Part shown: piece by piece, positions 26,429 through 35,813 of the stretch | How the letters are laid out: each line of letters starts with the position of its first letter | Position numbering within the stretch: position 1 is the stretch's first letter | DNA from: Oceanospirillum sediminis | GTDB taxonomy: Bacteria; Pseudomonadota; Gammaproteobacteria; Pseudomonadales; Halomonadaceae | Reading direction: 5' to 3' | DNA: 64,000 nt | Assembly: GCF_014164585.1 (NCBI RefSeq) | Contig: NZ_JACJFM010000011.1 | Span: 1-64,000, forward strand | Notes under the pieces: generated by a model | Seen by the model: only the letters and a program-made list of their open reading frames with translations | Database searches by the model: none | What the model was told of the DNA's origin: nothing | Translations under genes and position numbers: made by a program

Positions 26429-28120
26429 TTAAATCTGCTCCACTTTAATCAGCGGACTTCGGCGTTTAACTGCCTTGCGGGCACGTCGTGCAATTCTTAG
26501 CAAGTGTAAATAAAGTCCTATATGGCCCACCAGGGACTTGCTGACCTCCCATGCCCGACGGGGATAAAAGCGCCAGATCGGCTCTATCTCTCTGCCGGGG
26601 CGGCGATCAACACGTGATTTAAACCTTACCAGGCCGTAGACATAAGGGTGGCTTTTTTCAAAGCGAGGAGAGCCATAAAAAGCCATCATCACCTGGATTA
26701 GCTCTTTAACACTGATGCCATTTTCCAGTGCCTGGGTGAAGATTTTCTCGATATGTTCCGGGGTGTAAAACCAGTCGTAAAGATCCAGATAGGTCTGATT
26801 CCATTCCTCTTTACTCATCAGAGGGTGGTCAAATACGGCATGAGTGGTGTCGTATTCATTCAGGTCCGGGTCCAGTTTTACACCGGCTTCAACGGCATGT
26901 TTATGATCCATAGAACCTGGCAAAGGAGTTAAAACGGTAGTAATCAGGATATCGATAGGCACATTGTCCTGAAGAAAACGAACATCTTCCTTCATGCGCT
27001 CAGGGGTGTCGTTGTCAAAGCCAATAATCAGGGTGCCAAAAATAAATATTCCGGCTTTTTTCCAGGCCATAGCCATATCATGCATAGCCTGAACTTTGTT
27101 GTGCTTCTTGCCTGCGGCTTGCAGGCTATCGGTTCGCACAGCTTCTATACCAATAAAGACACGGGTACAGCCTGCTTCACGGGCTTTTTCGACAAAACCA
27201 GGAATACGATGGGACTGTGTATCCAGTTGCACAAAACAATCCCACTCAATACCGGTCTCTTTGTGTAGCTTGATAAAGACATCCAGAATCTCTCTCCACT
27301 CACGCAAACGAGCAAAGTTATCATCTACCAGTAACAGGCGGTGAGTCCCCTGATCTATACATTGACGCAGATAAACCTCAATCGCAGCAGGATCGCGTGA
27401 GCGCATCTTATTGCCTGATACATTAATCACCGAGCAGAACGAGCATTTAAAAGGGCAGCCTCGTCCCATGTCCATAGTCGCTACATCAATCTTCATCTTA
27501 CGTTGCTGAGGGGTTAATAGTTTGGGCAGAGGCGCTTTGCTCATATCGGCTAAATCATCACCTTTGTCATACATCGACTTTAAGGTGCCATGCCAGACAT
27601 CCCGTAATAGTTCATCAACACCGGTTTCCAGCTCACCGGCATAAAGCGTAATACCTTCATCCTGGGCAGACTGAAGCGCGCCATATTCCCAGTCCGGGGT
27701 CAGAGCCATTGTTCCGCTGACATGAAAACCGCCAATCGCGACGGGAATGCCCTGTGCGATAAACTGTCGGGCCAGATCAACAGAGCGCGGATACTGATTG
27801 GTTTGTACTCCAACCATCATTACCAGCGCGCGATCAAAGGATTTCAGCTTTTTACTCAGTTTTTTTGTGTTGACCCGGGTGGTCATTTCATTAATCCCCG
27901 TGATATCAACAGTCACATCGGGACCTAATACCTGGCGATTGACGGCATCTTCAACAATGCCCCAGACCGCCGCAAGGCTATGTGCCGGGCCAATGCTTTT
28001 CCACCACTGTACGACATAGCCATCGTCGTCATAACGGGATGGTTTGATCATCAGAATACCCAGACGTGAGGGCTGGCTGGCTGAGGCTGGCTCAGAATGA
28101 ACAATGGTATGTTTTTCCAT
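26429..28120 (-). CDS. B12-binding-type radical SAM enzyme
   Basis: Radical SAM protein of the cobalamin-binding subgroup. An N-terminal Rossmann-like region of about 190 residues ends with IPVAIGGFHVSG, the usual glycine/His strand of these domains, but no clear DxHxxG cobalamin ligand motif is seen. The cluster motif is CPFKCSFC, with Cys222, Cys226 and Cys229 holding the 4Fe-4S cluster. The barrel follows with LLVDDNFAR, FIGIEAVRTDSL and FGTLIIGFDNDT. The C-terminus has a membrane-seeking helix (HIGLYLHLLRIA) and an Arg/Lys cluster. It is the first gene of the NRPS operon, so it may modify the peptide, its acyl donor or a lipid; the reaction is unknown. ATG at 28120. Confidence 0.88.
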   Translation of the reverse strand: MEKHTIVHSEPASASQPSRLGILMIKPSRYDDDGYVVQWWKSIGPAHSLAAVWGIVEDAVNRQVLGPDVTVDITGINEMTTRVNTKKLSKKLKSFDRALVMMVGVQTNQYPRSVDLARQFIAQGIPVAIGGFHVSGTMALTPDWEYGALQSAQDEGITLYAGELETGVDELLRDVWHGTLKSMYDKGDDLADMSKAPLPKLLTPQQRKMKIDVATMDMGRGCPFKCSFCSVINVSGNKMRSRDPAAIEVYLRQCIDQGTHRLLLVDDNFARLREWREILDVFIKLHKETGIEWDCFVQLDTQSHRIPGFVEKAREAGCTRVFIGIEAVRTDSLQAAGKKHNKVQAMHDMAMAWKKAGIFIFGTLIIGFDNDTPERMKEDVRFLQDNVPIDILITTVLTPLPGSMDHKHAVEAGVKLDPDLNEYDTTHAVFDHPLMSKEEWNQTYLDLYDWFYTPEHIEKIFTQALENGISVKELIQVMMAFYGSPRFEKSHPYVYGLVRFKSRVDRRPGREIEPIWRFYPRRAWEVSKSLVGHIGLYLHLLRIARRARKAVKRRSPLIKVEQI

Positions 28121-28366
28121 AAGGCCCTCTGCTTTTGTTGAATAAAGACTTCGCTAAAATAATCCGGGTCTGTTTCTGGTGTGTTTTAAGTTATAGCCTG
28201 GATAACATCTCATGATCCAGTCTGCCAATAAAGCTGTGTTTTTTGCATGACTTTATATACTTCATGTTTCAACAGGATAGCTGAGGCGCGCTTTTTTACT
28301 CTTTGAGTTTTAACTGTTCTGATGTATAGAAGGAGATTAATTTCGTTTAGTGAGGTCAAATGACGA

Positions 28367-28681
28367 ATGGAGCCTACTACCCTGGTTGGTTTGCTGGCCG
28401 CGTTTTGTACGACATCAGCATTTATTCCTCAAGTGATTCAGATTTTGAAAACAGGGAATACGGATGGTATTTCATTAATGATGTATGCCATTTTTACCAC
28501 AGGTGTCTCTTTATGGCTGATCTATGGCCTGATAATGAATGACTTGCCTATGATTCTGGCTAACCTGATAACACTGATCCTGGCTTGTATTGTACTAGGG
28601 CTTACGCTTTATCAGCGTATGGCAGATAGAAATAAGATGATTGATTCAGGCTGCATGTCTTCAGATGCTGAGCATCATTGA
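28367..28681 (+). CDS. SemiSWEET/PQ-loop small transporter
   Basis: 104-residue protein with three helices and the SemiSWEET signature: FIPQVIQILKTGNTDGISL (PQ loop) followed by GVSLWLIYGL and a third helix LANLITLILACIVLGL. Bacterial SemiSWEETs act as homodimers moving sugars or other small molecules. It is divergent from the radical SAM/NRPS operon with a shared 246-base control region, so it may move a precursor or product of that locus, but this is inference. The ATG at 28367 matches the family N-terminus; an out-of-frame ATG at 28360 is a shadow. Confidence 0.85.
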   Translation: MEPTTLVGLLAAFCTTSAFIPQVIQILKTGNTDGISLMMYAIFTTGVSLWLIYGLIMNDLPMILANLITLILACIVLGLTLYQRMADRNKMIDSGCMSSDAEHH

Positions 28682-28795
28682 GCTTGTGATGTATGTGGGC
28701 TCTTTGCCGTGCGCAGGTCATTGTTACCCTGCTGAGAGTTTCAGGAAGCGTTTCTGGCTCTGAGTGATTGCCACCCAGAGTTTCATGAATCAGTG

Positions 28796-31700
28796 TCAGG
28801 ATGGAAACTGTTCTGTTTCAGCCAGAGTATTGTCGAGCAGCAACGCGAACTGTTCCATTGGCAGGGGGCGGCTCATCAGGTAGCCCTGATAGATATCGCA
28901 ACCAATTTCATTAAGAATCTTCAGCTGGTTCTCATGTTCGACACCTTCAGCCAGTACTTTGATGCCCAGAGAGTGCCCCATAGCAATGATTGCTGCGACA
29001 ATTTCCCTGTCTCTGGCATTGTGCTCAATTTCATCAATAAAGCTCTTATCAATTTTCAGCACATCAATCGGGAAGCGTTTGAGATAGGAGAAAGATGAAT
29101 ATCCTGTTCCAAAATCATCAATCGCAATGTGGATACCCAGAGAACGAAAGCGTTCCAGCAGAGTAATCGTGCTTTCTGTCTCAGACATCAGTGCGCTCTC
29201 TGTCAGCTCCAGTTCCAGGTGATGTGCAGGAAAGCCGGTTTGCTGCAGAATATCAGAGACTTGATTGTACAGTTCAGGGTCACTAATCTGACTGGCTGAT
29301 AAGTTAACAGCCAGAATCAGTGGGGGATTGCCTTTATCCAGCCATTTTTTACCCTGCTGGCAGGTCTTCAGCAGTACCTGATAGCCGATGCGGTTGATCT
29401 GGCCATTCTGTTCACACAGATCAATAAAACTAAAGGGCGATAACAACCCTTTTTCCGGATGCTGCCAGCGTACCAGTGCTTCGGCGCCTGTGATGCTGTT
29501 GCTATGGATATCGGTTTGAGGTTGCAGGTAGACACAAAGCTCATCGTTCTCCAGTGCCTGGTACATCTGGGTTTCCAGTTCTAACTGGTTTCTGGCATTA
29601 CGGGTCAGCGCTTCTGAGAAAAAGCTGAAACGGGAGCGACCTTCTGCTTTTGCCTGATAAAGTGCAGCATCAGCATGTTGCAGCAGAGTATGGGCATCGT
29701 TTCCATTCTGGGGAGCCAGGCTGATACCGATACTGGCACCAACTGTGACCGTCTGGCCTTTTTTCAGTACCCAGGGCTGATTCAGCTGGTTGATAATCTG
29801 CCGGGCCAGTAAAGACAGTTCAGCGGCATCTTCATAGTGATCAAACAGCATCGCATACTCATCGCCTCCCAGTCTGGCCAGGGTGTCCAGATGAGGCACT
29901 GTCTGATCCAGCACCTGTGAAACCTGCTTTAGCAGATCATCACCGGCTTTATGGCCATAACTGTCGTTAACGTTCTTAAAGCGATCCAGATCCAGTAGCA
30001 TCAGGGCAACCTGCCCCTCTTCTTTCTGAGCCTGACGAATGGCGTGATCTGTACGCATCATCAGCGTTTTACGATTGGCCAGACCTGTGAGTGGGTCATG
30101 GTAATCGAGGTAGGCCAGTTTATTCTCAGAGGCTTTCTGTTCTGATAAGTCTGCAAGCACACCGACATAGTGACTGATTTCATTTTTATTATTGCGTACG
30201 ACACTGATGTTCAGTAATTCGGGGTAGGTGCTGCCATCTGACCGACGACTGATGACCTCACCCTGCCAGCTGTCATAGTTTCTGATGCTATGCCACATCG
30301 CCCGATAAAAAGTACGTGGGTGCTGGCCGGACTGTAGTATGGCCGGGGACTGTCCTATAACGTCTGCTTCACGATAACCAGTCATATTGCAGAACGCTTT
30401 ATTGACCATCTGTATTTTCAGATCAACACTGACGACCATAACGGCTTCACTGGTATTCTCAAATACTGCAGCGGCCTGTTTCAGGCGCATCTCATTCTGG
30501 CGTTGTTCAGTGATATCTCTCAGGTAGGCAAAGAAACGTCCGCCATGTTTTGGCCAGTAAGTGGCTCTGACTTCAACATCAAAAATCGAACCATCTTTGT
30601 GACGGTGCTTACTGATAAACCGAGACTTACCATGCTGACGAATATGGTGAATACGCTGCTCGGTCTCATCCGGATGTTCTTCATAGTCAATATCCGGAAT
30701 AGTCATCTGCAGCAGTTCTTCTTTACTGTAACCCGACATATCACAATAGGCCTGGTTCACATCCAGTAAACGCCCTTGCGTGTCTGTCATCCAGAAGCCA
30801 TCCAGTGCTGTACCAATGACACTGCGATAGGTTTCTTCACTTTCCTGTTGGGCTACTTCATGCCGGAGACGCTCACTGATATCCCGGGCAACGGAGACGT
30901 AATATTCATCGGTCTCGGTTTTCAGGCGGGTGGCATTAATCTCTACCGGGATTTTATGACCATCCTTATGAAGATGCTGACTGCGAAAAACGGCAAAACC
31001 TTTCTGATCAATTTCATCATTCAGTTGTTTTATATCCAGACTGGCCGCTGCAGTAGAGATATCGGCAATGTTTTTTTCTCTGAACTCTTCGGCAGTGTAT
31101 CCCAAGCATTCATATGCCTGCTGATTGGTATCAACGATAGTAAAATCCTGAGCCCGAAGAATAAAAATGCTGTCGCTGACCTGGTTCATAAGGCGGCTGA
31201 ACAGACTTTTTTCACTGAGCTCTTTCAGCTGTTCCTGAATGGTTTCTATCTGTTGTTCTTTTCGGTTCAGTTCACATTCAAGATGGTCAACATAACCCTG
31301 CTGCAGGGCTTTAGTGATATCTCTGAGAGTGATAATGCCACTGACTTCATTGTCTTTTGTGGTCACTACAAAGCGTCGGATGGATTTGGCTTCCATCAGA
31401 TGCGAGGCATCTTTAACCAGCACATCTTCACTCAGAGTGTATACCGGGGAGTGCATGACGAGTTGTAAGGGGGTATCGTCGGGGTTATTCAGGTCACGGG
31501 CCAGGCGTACGATATCTCTTTCTGTCAGGATACCTGAGGGGTGCTTGTTTTCCGTGATTACCACGCAGCTGATGGTTGCGGTGTCCATCAATTTAATGGC
31601 ATCCAGTACACTATGCTGTGCGGTAAGCTGGTGAACACTGGTGCTCATCACATCCCGCACCCGTATCTTAATGGCCAGAGGAATGTAGTCCAGATGGTGA

Positions 31701-32062
31701 ATAAAATCGCTCTCATTCACAACGCCCAGCAGTTTGTTCTGCTGATCTGTAATCACTAGCTGTCGCAGGCTGTTTTCAGACAGAATTCTGAAGGCTTCAT
31801 TACAGCTGGTATCTCCGGAAACCGTGACAGGAGGCGTGCTCAACTGGCCAAGCGTGCCATGTAGCGGGAGTGTGCTGCGGGCAAGATACTGTACCAGGGC
31901 CTGTTCTGTAAATATGCCTGTTGGCTGATGCTGATCGTCGACCTGAATAACGCAACTGGTATTTTCCAATTGCATCTGTGCCAGTACATCGCGAATGTCA
32001 GTGTCGGGACTGACTTTGATCAGCTGAGGTGACAGCATACTGCTGACAGGGGTATTTTCCAT
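28796..32062 (-). CDS. CBS-PAS-GGDEF-EAL c-di-GMP signalling protein
   Basis: Soluble 1088-residue regulator. The first 250 residues carry four CBS motifs (two Bateman pairs), a likely nucleotide sensor; a coiled coil follows, then three PAS domains at about 285-640. The GGDEF domain near residue 731 has RLGGDEY, with Tyr instead of the final Phe, and PHLD in place of the RxxD site. The EAL domain from about 858 keeps EALVRWQ, ELTES, IDDFGTGYSS, LKIDKSFID and AEGVE, so phosphodiesterase activity is likely. It could be bifunctional, or GGDEF may only bind GTP to tune EAL. No membrane segment is seen. Monocistronic, with 366 bases upstream. Confidence 0.92.
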   Translation of the reverse strand: MENTPVSSMLSPQLIKVSPDTDIRDVLAQMQLENTSCVIQVDDQHQPTGIFTEQALVQYLARSTLPLHGTLGQLSTPPVTVSGDTSCNEAFRILSENSLRQLVITDQQNKLLGVVNESDFIHHLDYIPLAIKIRVRDVMSTSVHQLTAQHSVLDAIKLMDTATISCVVITENKHPSGILTERDIVRLARDLNNPDDTPLQLVMHSPVYTLSEDVLVKDASHLMEAKSIRRFVVTTKDNEVSGIITLRDITKALQQGYVDHLECELNRKEQQIETIQEQLKELSEKSLFSRLMNQVSDSIFILRAQDFTIVDTNQQAYECLGYTAEEFREKNIADISTAAASLDIKQLNDEIDQKGFAVFRSQHLHKDGHKIPVEINATRLKTETDEYYVSVARDISERLRHEVAQQESEETYRSVIGTALDGFWMTDTQGRLLDVNQAYCDMSGYSKEELLQMTIPDIDYEEHPDETEQRIHHIRQHGKSRFISKHRHKDGSIFDVEVRATYWPKHGGRFFAYLRDITEQRQNEMRLKQAAAVFENTSEAVMVVSVDLKIQMVNKAFCNMTGYREADVIGQSPAILQSGQHPRTFYRAMWHSIRNYDSWQGEVISRRSDGSTYPELLNISVVRNNKNEISHYVGVLADLSEQKASENKLAYLDYHDPLTGLANRKTLMMRTDHAIRQAQKEEGQVALMLLDLDRFKNVNDSYGHKAGDDLLKQVSQVLDQTVPHLDTLARLGGDEYAMLFDHYEDAAELSLLARQIINQLNQPWVLKKGQTVTVGASIGISLAPQNGNDAHTLLQHADAALYQAKAEGRSRFSFFSEALTRNARNQLELETQMYQALENDELCVYLQPQTDIHSNSITGAEALVRWQHPEKGLLSPFSFIDLCEQNGQINRIGYQVLLKTCQQGKKWLDKGNPPLILAVNLSASQISDPELYNQVSDILQQTGFPAHHLELELTESALMSETESTITLLERFRSLGIHIAIDDFGTGYSSFSYLKRFPIDVLKIDKSFIDEIEHNARDREIVAAIIAMGHSLGIKVLAEGVEHENQLKILNEIGCDIYQGYLMSRPLPMEQFALLLDNTLAETEQFPS

Positions 32063-32428
32063 GGCCCTGAATCCGGTTATGGCTCCTGTAATAAACCTTA
32101 AGATTATAAGGGAATGTCGTTTTTTGTAACAGGAATATCAGTGAATGTGCTATGGTTTTTTTAATATCCCATAAAGAAGCAGGCAGAGTAAACACGCCAT
32201 TATTATTGTGAATACTGCTCTGCACAAGTAAATTTACTCTTTGTTTTTACTCCGATTATCGTAGAAATGATTAATCTGAAGTGCCGGGTGCATCAGGTGT
32301 GAGTCAGGCAGGTATTTTCAGGAATCGCTAACGTCTTCTGTTTCTTTAGTCCTGATTGTTAATGGTTTTGTGTATCAGTTTTTTCATCGATTTCTGTTGG
32401 GAAATAACACTCCTGTTTTCCTGTCAGA
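32063..32428. other. Intergenic stretch between the CBS-EAL gene and selO
   Basis: No gene supported. It contains the minus-strand promoter of the CBS-PAS-GGDEF-EAL gene. Short frames here have no similarity or ribosome site, and no strong terminator for selO was found. Confidence 0.35.
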
Positions 32429-33967
32429 TCAGGAGGAACAGCTGAGACCGATTCCGGAAGCCCAGTCTGGGGCCGGGCCAGCAAACCGGGCCATATTATG
32501 ATGCTGCTGATAAGGCTGGCGCAGTACCGGAAGTAAGTCATTGATCAGTGTGAAATTGCCCTGATGAGCCTGCTCTATTGCTTCCTGGGCCATATAGTTT
32601 CGTAACAGGAACACGGGATTGACCTGCAGCATCTGCATCTGACGTTCACTATCTGAAACAGGGTAGTCCTGCAGATGCTGGTGATAGCTATGTAGCCAGT
32701 GTTCAAAGGCCTGAGGTCTTGGTGTGATCGTTTGCAGGTTATGTATCTGGTCCGGGATCGGGGTTTCACTGAGTAAGCGGACCATTAATGTCAGATCTGT
32801 CTGCTGGCTTTCCAGTAACCGGGTCAGATCATCAATCAGAGTCTGATGCTTTTTATTGGTGGTGAGTGGCAGCAGATCTTCTGTGCCGGTCAGTGCAATG
32901 GGAGTCAGGCCCAGTCGGCGACTCATAATCTGATAGTAATAGCCTGCATACAGCGTATTGAATTCACCTAATGCGGCTTCCAGCAGCGCTTTTGCCTGCT
33001 GAGGATCTTTATGAACCAGAGGGATAAAACACTGGGCCAGGCAATAAAGGTTCCAATGCATAACGTCTGGTTGCTGATTAAATGCGTAACGCCCCTGATG
33101 ATCTGAACGGTTGCTGATGGTGTTCTGTTTATACTGATCCATAAACTGGTAAGGGCCATAATCAAGCGTTTCTCCAATCAGTGACATGTTATCTGTATTC
33201 ATCACACCATGAACAAAACCATAAGCCTGCCAGAGTGCGACCAGACGCGCGCTGCGTTTGATGACTTCATTCAGCATGGTCAGTGAGGGATTGCTCTCCT
33301 GCAGGTACTCCGGAAAATAACGCTGCAGGCAGTAACGGTTCAGTTGTTTAAGCTCGTCGAGCTGTCGATTGTGATAGAAGTGCTCAAAGTGGCCAAAACG
33401 TATGTGGCAGCGGGTTACCCTGAGCAGTGTTGCACAGGGTTCTGCCAGACCATCCCGGATGACTGTCTGGTCAGAACCTACCAGGCATAAAGCCTGAGTG
33501 GTTGGTATCCCCAGTCCCTGCATGGCGGCACTGACCAGATACTCTCGTATGCTGGAGCGCAGTACTGCACGACCATCCCCGAAGCGGGAATAACGGGTCT
33601 GTCCCGAGCCTTTCAGGTGCAGATCCCAGCGTTCACCGTCCCCGGTAACAACCTCACCCAGTAACAGCCCCCGACCATCGCCCAGTTGAGGATTATAGAC
33701 TCCGAACTGGTGACCTGCGTATTTCATCGCCAGAGGTTCACTGCCAGCCAGAGTGAGCTGACCAGAAAATAGATCAGTCAGCTGTTGATAGTCCAGAGCA
33801 CTGGGGTCCAGTTCCAGTAGGCGTGCTACATCACTGTTGATACTGATCAGATGAGCGGAATCCAACGGGACTGGCTCTATTCTGTGATAGAAGTGTTCAG
33901 GCAATCTGGCATAGCTGTTATCCAGTCTGAGATGCATCAGATCTGTCAGTGCAGGCTGTAGATTCAT
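32429..33967 (-). CDS. selO: SelO/YdiU protein AMPylase
   Basis: Pseudokinase-fold enzyme that transfers AMP from ATP to Ser, Thr or Tyr of target proteins, linked to oxidative stress in E. coli. Characteristic blocks: EPLAMKYAGHQFG, NPQLGDGRGLLLGEV (flipped nucleotide-binding loop), DLHLKGSGQTRYSR, REYLVSAAM, GFVHGVMNTDNMSL with the catalytic Asn, and DYGPYQFMD. The protein ends in SCSS, the spot where animal SelO has selenocysteine; here it is plain Cys. 512 residues is slightly longer than E. coli YdiU. No operon partner. Confidence 0.95.
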   Translation of the reverse strand: MNLQPALTDLMHLRLDNSYARLPEHFYHRIEPVPLDSAHLISINSDVARLLELDPSALDYQQLTDLFSGQLTLAGSEPLAMKYAGHQFGVYNPQLGDGRGLLLGEVVTGDGERWDLHLKGSGQTRYSRFGDGRAVLRSSIREYLVSAAMQGLGIPTTQALCLVGSDQTVIRDGLAEPCATLLRVTRCHIRFGHFEHFYHNRQLDELKQLNRYCLQRYFPEYLQESNPSLTMLNEVIKRSARLVALWQAYGFVHGVMNTDNMSLIGETLDYGPYQFMDQYKQNTISNRSDHQGRYAFNQQPDVMHWNLYCLAQCFIPLVHKDPQQAKALLEAALGEFNTLYAGYYYQIMSRRLGLTPIALTGTEDLLPLTTNKKHQTLIDDLTRLLESQQTDLTLMVRLLSETPIPDQIHNLQTITPRPQAFEHWLHSYHQHLQDYPVSDSERQMQMLQVNPVFLLRNYMAQEAIEQAHQGNFTLINDLLPVLRQPYQQHHNMARFAGPAPDWASGIGLSCSS

Positions 33968-34186
33968 ACGTTGATTCAGGTTCCGTTTTATCGTTCGGAT
34001 ATATATCTGATTATTTTAGTAGGATAATAGCTGTATGAAAACTATGAGAACGTCGTGCATCTGCTGATACATGGGCAGGTTTTGATGTTTTTTTCACATG
34101 TATTGTGGTTGTTTTCCCGGCAGTTGCGGATCAGATTATGCTGTTAAGTGGCTGATACCTTATTTTAAATATCTGCAGGATGAATC

Positions 34187-35515
34187 ATGACAGAAATTCT
34201 TCATATCGTTTTAACCAGTTTAGCCATACTGGCGCTGCTGGGAGTGGTTCTTGAAGAGGTTATTCATGTTAATAAAGCTAAGGTGACTTTGTTCCTGGGA
34301 ACTCTGGCCTGGTTGTTATTATTTATTTTTCCGGAAGGGGCTGGTTTTTCTTTATCCGATGCTGTCCAGGTGCCCATTATGAATGGGCAGGATACCGAAA
34401 TGGTAAACCCGGCACTGGTTCATATCGAACATGGATTGTCAGAGAGTATCTCTGAAATTGCCGAACTCTGGTTGTTCCTGGTAGCAGCTATGACATTTGT
34501 CGCCTATCTGAATAAAAAAGGGCTGATTCAGAATCTGATTTATCTGTTTTTACCGGGTCATATTTCAGAGCGGCGGTTACTGGTACTGACCGGATTATTC
34601 TGTTTTGTCTTCTCCTCTATTGCTGACAACATTACTGCAACTCTGGTATCCGCAGCGTTAATACTGTCTTTGAATCTGGAGCAGAAGAAAACATTGCGTT
34701 TTGCAGCATTGGTGGTATTCGCGGTGAACTCTGGTGGGGTTGCACTGATTACGGGAGATGTCACGACGCTGATGATTTTTCTGTCAGGCCATGTCAGCGT
34801 ATTGCAGCTGTTGCTTCTGTCCTTACCTGCGTTAACGGGTGTCATCATACTGACTCTGATGCTGGCGCGCGGGTTAAACGGTCAGGTGGTGATTGAAAAG
34901 CAGATGACACCTATTCGTCGGGTTGATCTGATTATTGGCGTGATCTTCCTGAGCACCATCATGCTGACCATTATTTTCAATGCCTTGTTCCGAATTCCTC
35001 CGATGCTGACGTTCCTCAGTGGCTTGTCTGTTATGTTCCTGGTGGCCCGTTTCTTTGATGATGATAATGAGCAGGACCCGATTCTGGATTATATCCGGGT
35101 CATTGAATTTGAAACTCTGCTGTTTTTCCTCGGTATCCTGTTACTGGTTGGAATGCTGAAAGAAATTGGTGTGCTGGATAGCCTGGTCAGTTTGTATCAG
35201 ATGTTGCCGGTCTGGATGGCCAATTATCTGATGGGGGTTTTATCCGCCGGTATTGATAATGTTCCACTGACCGCCGCTGTACTGAAATCGGGTATTGATA
35301 TGACCACCCGCGAATGGATGCAACTGACCTATGCTGTAGGTGTTGGAGGTTCTTTGCTGGTCATTGGCTCTGCTGCGGGTATTGTGATGATGAGTAAAAT
35401 CAGTGAGCTGACATTCGGATGTTATATCCGTTTTATCCTGCCTTTACTGCTTGCCTATACCGCAGGTTATGGTGCTACCTGGCTGATGGGGCTCTGGCTG
35501 TTTGATTCGCTGTAA
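34187..35515 (+). CDS. nhaD: NhaD-type sodium/proton antiporter
   Basis: Inner-membrane antiporter of the IT superfamily, exporting sodium for protons; common in Vibrio, Halomonas and other marine or halophilic gammaproteobacteria. About twelve helices. Typical regions are HGLSESISEIAELWLFLVAA, FSSIADNITATLVSAALI with conserved Asp and Thr, VNSGGVALITGDVTTLMIF, and GVLSAGIDNVPLTAAVLKSG in the second half. 442 residues lacks the long N-terminal extension of some homologues. ATG at 34187, with CAGG 10 bases upstream. Monocistronic. Supports a saline habitat. Confidence 0.92.
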   Translation: MTEILHIVLTSLAILALLGVVLEEVIHVNKAKVTLFLGTLAWLLLFIFPEGAGFSLSDAVQVPIMNGQDTEMVNPALVHIEHGLSESISEIAELWLFLVAAMTFVAYLNKKGLIQNLIYLFLPGHISERRLLVLTGLFCFVFSSIADNITATLVSAALILSLNLEQKKTLRFAALVVFAVNSGGVALITGDVTTLMIFLSGHVSVLQLLLLSLPALTGVIILTLMLARGLNGQVVIEKQMTPIRRVDLIIGVIFLSTIMLTIIFNALFRIPPMLTFLSGLSVMFLVARFFDDDNEQDPILDYIRVIEFETLLFFLGILLLVGMLKEIGVLDSLVSLYQMLPVWMANYLMGVLSAGIDNVPLTAAVLKSGIDMTTREWMQLTYAVGVGGSLLVIGSAAGIVMMSKISELTFGCYIRFILPLLLAYTAGYGATWLMGLWLFDSL

Positions 35516-35813
35516 TAAACGCTTCATTAAATAGCTGAAACAGTTTTTTGTAGCAATGGTCGTATTCTCCAGTCCGACAGTGGCTGGAGAGTATAGAAAT
35601 ATCTCTGTTCAGACCAATCGTATGTTTTTGCTATAGAGGGTTGCTTTAACTGTTGAATGGTCGACATTATCCTGCCTGACACTCCGCTTACTCAGCCTCT
35701 GCCTTTAATGATTCTCTGATCTGCAACTGCTTGTTGTTACTATAAAATTACCGGACAATGGGGCTATTGCGGCTTGGGTAAGGCCGGCTTGAGGGTGTTT
35801 CAGGAGAAAAAAG

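Noticed and set aside
28360-28542. 60-codon frame starting seven bases before the SemiSWEET gene
   Set aside because: Out of frame with the recognisable PQ-loop protein and has no similarity.
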